DNA of 64,000 nt. Source: Primorskyibacter marinus. GTDB lineage: Bacteria > Pseudomonadota > Alphaproteobacteria > Rhodobacterales > Rhodobacteraceae. A model generated the notes under the pieces. That model searched no databases, had not been told where the DNA came from, and saw only the letters and a program-made list of their open reading frames with translations. A program made the translations under genes and the position numbers. This document shows positions 45,833 through 55,787 of this stretch, in pieces. Within the stretch, counting starts at the first letter, position 1, and every line of letters starts with the position of its first letter. Location of the stretch: the NCBI RefSeq assembly GCF_003313245.1, contig NZ_QJSD01000003.1:236642-300641 (forward strand). The letters run 5' to 3'.

Positions 45833-46129
45833 GTCTGCGTAGCTCAGCTGGATAGAGCACAGGATTCCTAATTTTTAATTGGGCGTTGCGATGGGAAACC
45901 GCGCAACGGATCTGCTCAAAGTCGGGGAAAGCTACGATGCGCTTGCATCTTGCCAATCCCGAGCCAAGCCCCGCAAGGGGAAGGTGTAGAGACTGGATGG
46001 GCAGCGCCTACGGACCGATGGTCTAGGGTGAAGGGACAGTCCAGACCACGAACGCCCGCAAGGGCGGCGGTGAAAGCCGAAGTGGTATGAATCCTGGGGC
46101 CGTGGGTTCGAATCCCGCCGCGGACACCA
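45833..46129 (+). tRNA. tRNA-Arg(CCT), interrupted by a group I intron
   Basis: Exon 1 is 45833-45869 and exon 2 is 46090-46129; joined they give a 77-base tRNA with encoded CCA. Acceptor GTCTGCG pairs with CGCGGAC (one T-G pair). The D-arm is GCTC-AGCTGGATA-GAGC, the anticodon stem CAGGA/TCCTG with loop TTCCTAA (anticodon CCT), and the T-arm GTGGG-TTCGAAT-CCCGC. The interruption follows the last anticodon base (position 36). tRNA-Arg(CCU) is a known group I intron site in Agrobacterium. A short T-run (46131-46135) follows. Confidence 0.94.
45870..46089 (+). ncRNA. Group I self-splicing intron (IC3-like) in tRNA-Arg(CCT)
   Basis: A 220-base intron without any reading frame. The 5' splice site follows U45869. 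The short guide GGG (45881-45883) pairs with the anticodon CCU, with the expected U-G pair at the cut, as in the 3-base guide of the Azoarcus tRNA-Ile intron. P2 is CGTTGCG/CGCAACG (45884-45890/45902-45908) with a GAAA tetraloop, P7 pairs GACTG (45991-45995) with CAGTC (46037-46041), and a GTGAAAGCC hairpin forms P9/L9. The last base is G46089 (omega-G). The core (AAGGTGTAGAGACT, GAGCCAAGC) is nearly the Azoarcus sequence as I recall it. Confidence 0.92.
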
Positions 46130-46202
46130 CTTTTTATCTTCAGTTGAATTTTAGGGGCTTTGCCTTTCGGGCCAACACTCAGCCGCCAGATACCCCCATA
46201 TC

Positions 46203-46225
46203 GGGGCGGACCATTGGCCCGCCCC
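46203..46225 (-). terminator. Hairpin downstream of tmoW
   Basis: Arms GGGGCGGACC and GGCCCGCCCC (nine of ten pairs) with an ATT loop, 11 bases beyond the tmoW stop. There is no T-run on either strand; the shape matches the hairpin after the pyrimidine transporter. Confidence 0.55.
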
Positions 46226-46235
46226 TGACAAATAA

Positions 46236-48203
46236 CTATGCGAGCCCCAGCGCCTGTCGTCGTCTGGAAGCCCAGCGGTTCACCAGATGGTCGACCATCA
46301 GCCCCATGAAGGCCACCGCCAAGCCCAGTACCAGCCCCTTGCCGACATCGGTGGAGGAAAGTGCCCGCTGCATTTCCTGACCAAGGTCCTGGGTGCCGAT
46401 GAAGGCGGCGATAATCACCATGAACAGCGAGAACATCACCGACTGGTTGACCCCGACCATGATCGTCGGCAGGGCCATCGGCAGGCGCACATTCCACAAG
46501 GTCTGGCGTTGCGTTGCCCCGGACATGTTAGCCGCCTCGATCAGCGCTTCGGGCACGCCGCGCAGCCCCTCGATCGTGTAGCGCACCAGTGGCACCGCAG
46601 CGAACAGGAACACCGCACTGACCACGGCGACGTCATTGACCCCAAAGAGCATCACCACCGGAATCAGGTAGATAAAGCTTGGAAAGGTCTGCAACGTGTC
46701 GCAGATCAGCAGCACCTTGACGGCGCGTTTATCATGGCGCGCGCCCCAGATCCCCATTGGAAAGCCAACGAGCAGCGCCAGCAGCACTGAAAAGCTCACC
46801 ATATAGACGGTGATCATCGCGCGATCCCACCAGCCCGACATGGCGATCAGCCCGAAGAAAGCAATGCAGACCAGCGCCGAGCGCAGCCCGCCGATGGCCC
46901 AGCCGATTGCCGCCAGCAGTGCCAGCACGGCGCTGAAAGGCAGGTACAGATAGGCGTCACGCATCGGGATCAGGATCCAGGTGATCAGGAACCAGCGCAG
47001 CCATTGAGTGACCGGATCGATCAGCACGATGAACCAGTCCACCACCGCATCGATCGGTTTGGCCATGCTCAGCGCCTGACTGCGCTTGACCTGATCGAGC
47101 ATCGGAAACACTTGCGCCAGCGCGAAGGCAACAGCGACCAGCACCGCCCAGATCACCAGAAACTTGTTTCGCACGACCCAGGATGTGCCCTTCTCGAAAT
47201 GCTCGGGCTGCCTCACCGCCCACGCCTTGGTGCAGCGGTCGAGCATGACCGCGAGCAGCACGATGGTGATGCCGATCTCGACCGAGCGACCGATCTTCAG
47301 CGCCTGTAGCAACTGTAGCAGTTTCTGGCCGAGGCCCGGCATGCCGATGAAACTGGCCAGAACCACCATGGCAAGACATTGCATGATCACCTGGTTGACG
47401 CCCACGAGGATATCGGTGCGCGCTGTCGGGATCTGTACCGAATGCAGCAATTGCCAGCGCGTCGCGCCGCACATATGCCCGCTTTCCACCACTTCGGGTG
47501 AAACCTTCTTGAGGCCCAGCAAGGTCATCCTGATCATCGGCGGCACCGAGAAGATGATCGTCACGATCGCCCCCGCCTTTGGGCCGACACCGATGAACAC
47601 CACGACCGGGATCATATAGGCGAAATGCGGCAATGATTGTGCGATGTTGAGGATCGGGTTGAGGATCTTCTCGACGCGCCGTGATTTCCACCCGAGCACC
47701 CCGATCAACAGACCAAAGAGGATCGAGAACGGTGCCGCCACGACGATGACTGACAGCGTTTCCATCGACCAGGTCCACTGGCCCATCACCACGATCCAAA
47801 CAAATGTTCCCGCCGAAAGCAGCGCCAGACGCCAGCCTTGTAGCGCATAGCCCACAACCCCGGCAGTCACGGCGATGACGCTCCAGGGAATCGGACCCAG
47901 ATATGGCCAGCGGTTGCGCCCATAAAGCAGGTTGGCGGTGACATCTAGCAACCACTCGACCCCTTCGGCGAAGCCGCGGGTGACATGCATCAATCCCAGA
48001 TCATCGCGCATGAAGTTGAACAGCGCGTTGATCCAGTCGGCAAAGGGCCATACCAGCCATTCCGGCGGCCGCACCAGCCCGGCGGGGAGCACGGTCTTGG
48101 TCAGCACCAGCAGCACGGCCACCCCCAGCAGCCCTTGGGCGACACGGGTCTTTGACAGCGCGGGCAAGCGCGCCTGCGGATTGTTGGTCAGCGCGGCGGT
48201 CAT
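46236..48203 (-). CDS. tmoW: TMAO/betaine ABC transporter permease with two fused domains (TmoW-like)
   Basis: A 655-residue inner-membrane protein containing two ProW-type permease domains in tandem. Each has a coupling loop: PEVVESGHMCGATRWQLLHSVQIPTARTDILVGVNQVIMQ in the first half and PEALIEAANMSGATQRQTLWNVRLPMALPTIMVGVNQSVMFSLF in the second. This duplicated layout is typical of TmoW and related choline/betaine permeases, against about 350 residues in E. coli ProW. It overlaps tmoV by four bases and is last in the tmoXVW operon. Confidence 0.88.
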   Translation of the reverse strand: MTAALTNNPQARLPALSKTRVAQGLLGVAVLLVLTKTVLPAGLVRPPEWLVWPFADWINALFNFMRDDLGLMHVTRGFAEGVEWLLDVTANLLYGRNRWPYLGPIPWSVIAVTAGVVGYALQGWRLALLSAGTFVWIVVMGQWTWSMETLSVIVVAAPFSILFGLLIGVLGWKSRRVEKILNPILNIAQSLPHFAYMIPVVVFIGVGPKAGAIVTIIFSVPPMIRMTLLGLKKVSPEVVESGHMCGATRWQLLHSVQIPTARTDILVGVNQVIMQCLAMVVLASFIGMPGLGQKLLQLLQALKIGRSVEIGITIVLLAVMLDRCTKAWAVRQPEHFEKGTSWVVRNKFLVIWAVLVAVAFALAQVFPMLDQVKRSQALSMAKPIDAVVDWFIVLIDPVTQWLRWFLITWILIPMRDAYLYLPFSAVLALLAAIGWAIGGLRSALVCIAFFGLIAMSGWWDRAMITVYMVSFSVLLALLVGFPMGIWGARHDKRAVKVLLICDTLQTFPSFIYLIPVVMLFGVNDVAVVSAVFLFAAVPLVRYTIEGLRGVPEALIEAANMSGATQRQTLWNVRLPMALPTIMVGVNQSVMFSLFMVIIAAFIGTQDLGQEMQRALSSTDVGKGLVLGLAVAFMGLMVDHLVNRWASRRRQALGLA

Positions 48204-49231
48204 GCGGGTGCTCCGAAGAGCACGTCGAGCGCTTCCTGTCGGGCCATCGCGCCGATCACCTTGCCGTTCTTGTCGGAAACCGGCATCAGGTCGCGGGTGT
48301 CATTGACCAGCAGGCGGCCCATTTCCTGAATGGTCGTATGTCCGGCAATCGGCTCCCCGGACGGGGCGATGCCGTTGATCGGGCGGGCCAGACCGCGAGC
48401 ATGGACCACGCGGGCCTTGTTGATCTCTTCGGTGAACTTGCGGACATATTCGGTTGCTGGTTCCAGCACGATCTTGTCGGGCGTGTCGCATTGCTCAACC
48501 GCGCCGTCCTTCATGATCGCGATCCGGTCGGCAAGGCGCAGCGCCTCGTCGAAATCATGGGTGATGAACACGATGGTCTTGCCGAGCATTTCCTGTAGGC
48601 GCAGAAATTCGTCCTGCATCTCCCGGCGGATTAGCGGGTCGAGCGCCGAGAACGGCTCATCCAGAAACCAGATATCGGGTTCGATGGCGAGGCTGCGAGC
48701 AATACCGACGCGCTGCTGCTGGCCACCGGACAATTCGCGTGGGAAATATTCCTCGCGCCCGCCAAGCCCGACCAGTTCGATCACTTCGAGCGCCCGGGCA
48801 CGGCGGGTGTGGCGGTCCTGGCCGCGCATCTCCAGCGGGAAAGCGACGTTATCAAGCACGTTGCGATGCGGCAACAGGCCGAAGCTTTGAAAGACCATGC
48901 CCATCTTGTTGCGGCGCAGATCGATCAGTTCTTTTTCATCGAGAGCGCCAATATCCTGCCCTTCGACCTTGACGGTGCCGCCAGTGATGTCGAGCAACCG
49001 CGACAGGCAGCGCACGAAGGTTGATTTGCCAGAGCCCGAAAGCCCCATGATCACCAGCATCTCGCCTCGATTTATATCAACTGAGACGTCGCGCACGGCG
49101 GCGATATAACCGGCCTGGCGAATTTCATCGAAAGTCGGATTGCCGGTCATGCCTGCCAGATAGTTTTCCGCTTTCTCTCCAAACAGCTTCCAGACATTGT
49201 TGCAAGAAATGACGGTTTCCGGTGTGGTCAT
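48200..49231 (-). CDS. tmoV: TMAO/betaine ABC transporter ATP-binding protein (TmoV-like)
   Basis: A 343-residue ProV-type ATPase: Walker A MGLSGSGKSTFVRCLSR near residue 63, Q-loop VFQSFGLLPHRNV, signature LSGGQQQRVGIARSL, Walker B IWFLDEPFSALDP, switch His in FITHDFDEA. The N-terminal CNNVWKLFGEKAENYLAGM and the C-terminal CBS-like region (IQEMGRLLVNDTRDLMPVSDKNGKVIGAMARQEAL) match osmolyte/TMAO transporters. 75 bases after tmoX. Confidence 0.9.
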   Translation of the reverse strand: MTTPETVISCNNVWKLFGEKAENYLAGMTGNPTFDEIRQAGYIAAVRDVSVDINRGEMLVIMGLSGSGKSTFVRCLSRLLDITGGTVKVEGQDIGALDEKELIDLRRNKMGMVFQSFGLLPHRNVLDNVAFPLEMRGQDRHTRRARALEVIELVGLGGREEYFPRELSGGQQQRVGIARSLAIEPDIWFLDEPFSALDPLIRREMQDEFLRLQEMLGKTIVFITHDFDEALRLADRIAIMKDGAVEQCDTPDKIVLEPATEYVRKFTEEINKARVVHARGLARPINGIAPSGEPIAGHTTIQEMGRLLVNDTRDLMPVSDKNGKVIGAMARQEALDVLFGAPA

Positions 49232-49306
49232 GAAATTTTTCCCCTTGATGCGATGAACCCGCCCGGCGCATTTGCCGGGCGGGGAACGATGACAGGTCGG
49301 CGCGAC

Positions 49307-50260
<954 letters not shown>

Positions 50261-50353
50261 CTAATTCTCCCTGATGGTTTCCCGGTGCCACTGGTGGGCG
50301 CACGGTTTTCCGCGGAAGGGTCTGGCCTTCCGCACCCGCAGATTATTCAGGAC

Positions 50354-50385
50354 ATGTGAACAGGTAAGCCTGTTGGGATGAACAG
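50354..50385 (-). promoter_or_regulatory. Two tor-box-like decamers upstream of tmoX
   Basis: Read on the minus strand, CTGTTCATCC (50385-50376) and CTGTTCACAT (50363-50354) are direct repeats 22 bases apart, about two helical turns. The E. coli TorR box is CTGTTCATAT; each copy matches 8 of 10 bases. They lie about 95-125 bases before the tmoX ATG and 53-84 bases before torR. A TGAATAAT just downstream on the minus strand (50349-50342) could be a -10 element. Confidence 0.6.
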
Positions 50386-50437
50386 CATGGCAGTGAATGT
50401 TAAAATTTGTTAACAGTCGAGCAGGAGGGTAGCGGCA

Positions 50438-51136
50438 TTGCGCAAATATCAAATCCTGATCGTCGAGGATGAACCGGTCACCCGGACCACCCTCGCCAGC
50501 TATTTGCAGGCGCAGGGCTATACTGTTTTCGAAGCGGCAAGTGCCCCGGAGGCCGAGGATCTGCTTCCGACCGAAGAGATAGATCTGCTGATCGTGGACA
50601 TCAACCTCGAAGGTAAGGACGGGCTGGAAATCACCCGCGAGCAGCGGGCGCGATCGGATTTGGGGATTATCCTGCTGACCGGCCGCAGCGATGATGTGGA
50701 CCGGATTGTCGGGCTTGAGCTTGGCGCCGATGATTACGTCTGCAAGCCGTTCAACCGGCGCGAATTGCTTGCCCGAATCAAGAACCTGCTGCGCCGCACC
50801 TCGGATATCCGCCGGTTGTCCCGCCGCGTCGTGCGCTTTGGTGATTTCACATTCGACAGCGCCAGCCGCCGCTTGCAGGATGGCCACGGCGAGACAGTGC
50901 CGCTGACCCGCGCCGAGTTCGAGCTGCTCAACACGCTGATCGGGCGCGCCCGCGAAGTGCTGAGCCGTGACATGTTGATGGGCAGCGTCACCCATCGTCA
51001 GTTTGGCACCAACCCGCGCACCGTTGACGTGCTGATCCGCCGCCTCCGCGCCAAGATCGAGGAAGACCCAGCCGCGCCGCGGTTCATCACCACGGTGCAT
51101 GGCGAGGGATATGTTTTTACTGCGCCACTGGAGTAG
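50438..51136 (+). CDS. torR: TorR-type response regulator (OmpR/PhoB family)
   Basis: A 232-residue regulator: receiver domain with the acidic pocket VEDEP, the phosphorylation Asp in LLIVDINLEGKDG near residue 53, and the Lys in VCKPFNRRELLARI. It is followed by an OmpR-type winged helix (LTRAEFELLNTLIGRAREVLSRDMLMGSVTHRQFGTNPRTVDVLIRRLRAKIEED...HGEGYVF). Close TorS and TorT relatives lie next to it, so it probably answers to TMAO. TTG 50438 is used with AGGAGG upstream. Divergent from tmoX; its end overlaps torS by 20 bases, convergently. Confidence 0.88.
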   Translation: MRKYQILIVEDEPVTRTTLASYLQAQGYTVFEAASAPEAEDLLPTEEIDLLIVDINLEGKDGLEITREQRARSDLGIILLTGRSDDVDRIVGLELGADDYVCKPFNRRELLARIKNLLRRTSDIRRLSRRVVRFGDFTFDSASRRLQDGHGETVPLTRAEFELLNTLIGRAREVLSRDMLMGSVTHRQFGTNPRTVDVLIRRLRAKIEEDPAAPRFITTVHGEGYVFTAPLE

Positions 51137-54029
51137 GCTCGCGCATTTCCGTCAGCGCCTGCTCCATCGCCTCCTGTGCCGCGCTCAGGTCGCGGGTCAG
51201 CCTTTGTAGATGACGGATCACCAGCGTGCCTTCGCCGCGTTCTGCCGCCCGTTCGACTTTTTGCAGGGTCTCGATCATCTCGGTCAGGGCGAAATTGCCC
51301 GCCGCGCCCTTGATCCGATGCGCAAGCTTGCACACCCTGTGCCAATCCTGCGAGGCACAGGCGGCGTGCAGGTCGCGCTGCTCGCGCCCGAGTTGTTCAA
51401 GAAACAAATCGGCGATTTCCAGCGTGCGTGGCGTGCCGAAATCCGCGGCATTCTCTGCCAGCGCGCGGCGAAGATCGTCGGTGATCGCACCGGAACCTTC
51501 CATGTGCTTTGGCAGAAAAACCTTGCGCTTGTTGCCCGCCGCCACCGCGTTGAGCGCTTGGGCCAGCCGATCCGGTGAGATCGGTTTGGCCACGAAGCAA
51601 TCCATCCCGGCATCGAGATGAACCGAGGTCTGCTCTTCCTGCACATGCGCCGAAATGCCGATCACCGGCAGGGTCGCCAGTCGCTGATCGGTTGACTGGC
51701 GCAGCTTGCGGGTCGCCGCCGTGCCGCTGATCCCCGGCAGGTTCACATCCATCAGCACCACGTCGAAATCCTCCGCCCCGAGCACCGACAGCGCCTCTTC
51801 AGCCGAGCCGACGCAGCGGCAGGAATGGCCCAATCGTTCCAGATACCCGCGCGCCACCATCCGGTTGATCTCGTTATCCTCCACCACCAGTATGCGCAAC
51901 GCCTGTACCGGGGGCGGAAAGCACAACGAATCCTCGGTGTGCGGCAGATCAGCCGCTTCGCCCTGTTCCAGCGCCACGCTAAGCGTAAAAACCGAGCCGC
52001 GGCCCTTGCTGCTTTCGACGCTGAGCGTGCCGCCCATCACATCGGTAAAGCGCTTGCAGATCGCCAACCCCAGCCCGGTGCCGCCGAATTGCCGTGCGAT
52101 GCTGCGGTCTTCCTGTTCAAATGCTTCGAAAATGCGCTGCTGTGCCTGTGCCGAAATCCCGACGCCGGAATCGCTGACCTCGAAGGTCACGCCAAGCCGA
52201 GCGTCTTCCTCGCGTCCCAGCCGGACCCGCAATATCACCTCGCCCTGGGCGGTGAACTTCACTGCATTGGATACCAGATTGAACAGGATCTGCCGCAGCT
52301 TCCCGGCATCGCCTTTCAGCGCCGGGGGCACCTCCGGCGGCAGGTCAAGCAGTAGTTCGACGCCGCGTTCGCGCGCCGTGGGCCGCATCAGCGTCACGAT
52401 ATCCTCGACCAGTTCGCGCAGAGAAAAGGTGGTGATTTCCAATGTCGGCACGCCGCTTTCGATCTTGGTGTAATCAAGTATGCCGTTGAGGATCCGCAAC
52501 AGGCTCTGGCTTGAAGTGATCGCAGCATGCAGACGCCTTGTCTGTGCCCGGCTCAACCCCTCGCCAAACATGGTGCGCAACATGCCCAGCACGCCGTTCA
52601 TCGGCGTGCGTATCTCATGGCTCATCATCGCCAGAAATTCCGATTTCGCCCGGTCCGCGCTCTCGGCCTTGCGTCTTGCTGCATCATGCGCCTCAACCTC
52701 TTCGCGCAACTGCTCGGTTTGTTGGGTGACCAGCAATTGCAGGTTATTGCGATGTTCAAGCAACTCGCGGGCGTTGCGATCACGCTCTGCTTCAAGTTCG
52801 CGATTGTCGATGGCCTGCTGGCGAAACACTTCCACCGCCTCTTCCATCCGCGCGATCTCATCGCTTTTCTGGGGCACGACCCGACGTTTCAGATCACCGC
52901 TGACCAGGGCGGCCATCGCGCCCGACAGCCGGTCGAGGCGGCGGGTGATATTGCCGCGGATGAAGAACCACAGCACCGCCAGCGACACTGCCAGCGCGAT
53001 ACTTGCGGCAATGCCGTTGCGCAGTTGGGTGCGGCGCAATTGCGCTGTCGCGGCCACGCCGGTGGCGATCGCCTGTTCCTGCGCGATGCTTGCCACTCTG
53101 CCCGCCTCCTTGCCCAGCTGGATCGCGGCGGTTTGCAGCTCGGTCTGCTGGGCGGCAATCTCGTCATGGATGCGCAGGATGTCTGCGGACAATGCGAAAA
53201 TATCGCGCTCGCCCTCTACCAGCGGCAACAATACCTGCAAATGGGCGGCCGCCTGTTCGGACCGTCCCGGATCGCGGATCGAGGTGACCCGCCGCGCCAC
53301 CACCTCGATGCGGTTGTTGAGCATTGCGCGGATCTCCAGCAATTGCGCCAGCGCGCCGGCCTCGGCGATCCGGTTCACCAGCAGCCCGACCTCGGCGGTG
53401 CGCGAGCGCAGCTCGAACATCAGGCCCAATTGAAACAGGTCAACCTCTATCAGCTTGTCGAGCGTATCGGCGCGGCTGATATCCTCGGTGCTGTAGTCAT
53501 ATAGGCTGGTGATCACCGCGGTGGTGCCCATCTCGGCATTGGCGACCAGCGTATCGGCCATGTCGAGCAGGTCGGTGGCCGCTTGCAACGCCGCGCGCAG
53601 CCGGTCGCGGCGGATCTCGGTCAGGGTGATGCGCTGCTCGACCAGATCGTTAAGCCGGAAGATCCGCGCTTCGACATCGGCCACCGCGCCGCGCAGCACC
53701 ATGGTATTCCCGATCTCCTCACTGCCATCGCGCTCCAACCGACCGCTCAGCGCCGCCACCTGCTCGGCCAGAAACTGCGCGCGCCTTTCGCGACCGACCT
53801 GCGAGGTTTCCTTGGCGAGTTCCGGCGCGGCGGCGATCACCCGACTGCTTTCTTCGGTGATGCCGCGCACATGGGCGATCGCCGGGATCGTTTCATTCAC
53901 GATGCGCGACTGACTATGGGCGATGTCGCGCAGTTCAATCAGGCCGAACACGCCGGCAAGCGTCGGCAACCCGGCGATCACAAGGAACGCCAGGATCAAC
54001 CGCCCGCCCAATCCTAATCTTTCGAACAT
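51117..54029 (-). CDS. torS: TorS-type hybrid sensor histidine kinase
   Basis: A 970-residue membrane kinase. Membrane segments lie near residues 9-30 and 340-358, enclosing a long helical periplasmic sensor domain that in E. coli binds TorT. HAMP (NITRRLDRLSGAMAALVSGDLKRRV), HisKA (FLAMMSHEIRTPMNG, His near 470) and HATPase (SNAVKFTAQG, FGGTGLGLAICKRF) follow. Then come a receiver (LVVEDNEINRMVARGYLERLG, DVVLMDVNLPGISG) and a C-terminal Hpt domain with the His in LAHRIKGAAGN. This full phosphorelay layout is that of TorS. Convergent with torR, divergent from torT. Confidence 0.9.
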   Translation of the reverse strand: MFERLGLGGRLILAFLVIAGLPTLAGVFGLIELRDIAHSQSRIVNETIPAIAHVRGITEESSRVIAAAPELAKETSQVGRERRAQFLAEQVAALSGRLERDGSEEIGNTMVLRGAVADVEARIFRLNDLVEQRITLTEIRRDRLRAALQAATDLLDMADTLVANAEMGTTAVITSLYDYSTEDISRADTLDKLIEVDLFQLGLMFELRSRTAEVGLLVNRIAEAGALAQLLEIRAMLNNRIEVVARRVTSIRDPGRSEQAAAHLQVLLPLVEGERDIFALSADILRIHDEIAAQQTELQTAAIQLGKEAGRVASIAQEQAIATGVAATAQLRRTQLRNGIAASIALAVSLAVLWFFIRGNITRRLDRLSGAMAALVSGDLKRRVVPQKSDEIARMEEAVEVFRQQAIDNRELEAERDRNARELLEHRNNLQLLVTQQTEQLREEVEAHDAARRKAESADRAKSEFLAMMSHEIRTPMNGVLGMLRTMFGEGLSRAQTRRLHAAITSSQSLLRILNGILDYTKIESGVPTLEITTFSLRELVEDIVTLMRPTARERGVELLLDLPPEVPPALKGDAGKLRQILFNLVSNAVKFTAQGEVILRVRLGREEDARLGVTFEVSDSGVGISAQAQQRIFEAFEQEDRSIARQFGGTGLGLAICKRFTDVMGGTLSVESSKGRGSVFTLSVALEQGEAADLPHTEDSLCFPPPVQALRILVVEDNEINRMVARGYLERLGHSCRCVGSAEEALSVLGAEDFDVVLMDVNLPGISGTAATRKLRQSTDQRLATLPVIGISAHVQEEQTSVHLDAGMDCFVAKPISPDRLAQALNAVAAGNKRKVFLPKHMEGSGAITDDLRRALAENAADFGTPRTLEIADLFLEQLGREQRDLHAACASQDWHRVCKLAHRIKGAAGNFALTEMIETLQKVERAAERGEGTLVIRHLQRLTRDLSAAQEAMEQALTEMREPTPVAQ

Positions 54030-54121
54030 GCGCCAGCTTACGCAGTAAAGGCGCGCTTGCGCAAACTTGAAACGCAGCCACGCCCGGTGTCTAATGCCCC
54101 GACTTCACAGGAATGGACCCC

Positions 54122-55165
54122 ATGCGAAATCTCGCCGCACTGATCTGGCTGGCCCTGAGCGCACCGGCCTTGGCGCAAAGCTGGGATCTCGACGTGCCGC
54201 ATCTCTCCGACGAGGGCGAGCAGACGGTTGATACCATCGCCTATCAGCCGCTCGAAGGCGCGGCGCGGCGTTGGCGGATCTGCGTCTCATATCCGCATAT
54301 GAAGGACGCCTATTGGCTCAGCGTCAATTACGGCATGGTCGAGGAAGCGCGCCGTCTGGGCGTCTCTTTCCGACTGGTCGAGGCGGGCGGCTATCCCAAT
54401 CTCGCGCGCCAGATCGAGCAGGTCGAAAGCTGCGTCGCCTCCGGTGCCGATGCGCTGATCCTCGGGACGGTGTCGTTTCACGGACTCTCGACAACCATCC
54501 GCCAGATCGCCGGGCAGATCCCGGTAATCGCTGCGGTCAATGACATTGCCGAAGGCGGTATCAGCGCCCGTTCGGCCGTGTCCTGGGAGGAAATGGGTGC
54601 CGCCGCCGGGCGGATCATCGCAGAGCGCCATCCGGAGGGCAGCGCGCCGGTGCGGTTGGCCTGGTTTCCCGGCCCCGAAAAAGCTGGCTGGGTGCGCTTT
54701 GTTCAAAACGGTTTTCACAAGGCCTTGCGCGGCAGTTCGGCGGAAGTCGTGGTCAGCAAGTTCGGCGATACCGGTCGCGAGATCCAGGTGCGACTGGTCG
54801 AAGAGGCGCTCGATGACTTCCCCGATCTCGATTATATCGTCGGAAGCGCCCCGACCGCCGAAGCGGCGGTGTCGTTGTTGCGCGCCCGAGGGCTTGATGA
54901 GCAGATTCTGATCGTTTCCGATTACATGAGCCATGCGGTCTATCGCGGCATCAGACGCGGCAGAATTCTTGCGGCACCGACCGATTTTCCGATCCTGCAA
55001 GGGCGGCTGGCCATCGAAATGGCGGTGCGTGCCATCGAAGGCAAGCTTGAGATCACCAAGGCCGGACCGAAGATTCAAGTCATCACCGGGGACAATGTCG
55101 ATGCGATTTCACTTTCAGAAACCCTGGCCCCGGCGGCCTTCGTACCGGTATTCGAGACCAATTAG
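54122..55165 (+). CDS. torT: TorT-type periplasmic TMAO-sensing protein
   Basis: A 347-residue periplasmic protein of the sugar-binding (PBP1) fold with signal peptide MRNLAALIWLALSAPALA. Mature sequence: RWRICVSYPHMKDAYWLSVNYGMVEEARRLGVSFRLVEAGGYPNLARQIEQVESCVASGADALILGTVSF, as in TorT, which hands TMAO to TorS. ATG 54122 is preferred because AGGA sits 8-9 bases before it; ATG 54113 is too close. Divergent from torS. Confidence 0.88.
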   Translation: MRNLAALIWLALSAPALAQSWDLDVPHLSDEGEQTVDTIAYQPLEGAARRWRICVSYPHMKDAYWLSVNYGMVEEARRLGVSFRLVEAGGYPNLARQIEQVESCVASGADALILGTVSFHGLSTTIRQIAGQIPVIAAVNDIAEGGISARSAVSWEEMGAAAGRIIAERHPEGSAPVRLAWFPGPEKAGWVRFVQNGFHKALRGSSAEVVVSKFGDTGREIQVRLVEEALDDFPDLDYIVGSAPTAEAAVSLLRARGLDEQILIVSDYMSHAVYRGIRRGRILAAPTDFPILQGRLAIEMAVRAIEGKLEITKAGPKIQVITGDNVDAISLSETLAPAAFVPVFETN

Positions 55166-55787
55166 TGGTTTGCGATAAATCAGCCCGTTCTGGAACACGG
55201 ATCCTGCCAACGGTGGGTTTCTGGTGACACATGATAATGACAGGCGAAATCGTGATAAGAGCGATCCCTTCAAGTAGTTTCAGATGTCAGCCGGATCCTT
55301 GGTCTTGGTGAGGACGGGCACCCGGCGCGTTGGTGTCGATGAAATGGATCGGGTCCGCGACCCCGGACCGCCAGGAAATTAGACGAATTCTAAAATATGT
55401 TATAAAATACAATTCGTTACGATTCGTTAGGCGGCAATACATGGCTCTCCGCTCTTGGCGGCGCGCTCGAATATCCGGCCACCGCCATCTTGAACAGGTC
55501 GCCGGGCTTCGCCGACTTGTTCAGTGCCGCCAACTGGCCCCCACCGGTAGGGCCAATATTCAGCATCTTGATGCAGGGCGCGAACACCATTTTTGCTGCA
55601 TCTTTTCTGTAGGGCGTGGCGCGGAGGATGCACCGAATGACGCCCCGAACTTGCGGCGAACTCTCGCTCAGGGTGTGTTGTTGCGCATCATGCATCGAAA
55701 GGTGGTTGATCCGGAGACATGGAATTGGCACGATCCTTGCCGGGACGTTTGAGTTTTGAATGATTTCCGCAGCATGAAAGGGACACC
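55166..55787. other. Gene-free region between torT and ggt
   Basis: About 620 bases. An AT-rich stretch (55375-55435) with the tandem CAATTCGTTACGATTCGTTAGGCGG stands out. A minus-strand frame with possible start at ATG 55695 ends at 55417 (about 92 codons) but matches nothing I know and has no Shine-Dalgarno. The right end must hold the ggt promoter. The region may be remnants of older insertions. Confidence 0.45.

Noticed and set aside
45833-45880. Reading the tRNA-like start at 45833 as a tRNA fragment or pseudogene
   Set aside because: The missing 3' half lies 220 bases downstream with exact pairing, and the intervening RNA has a group I intron core.
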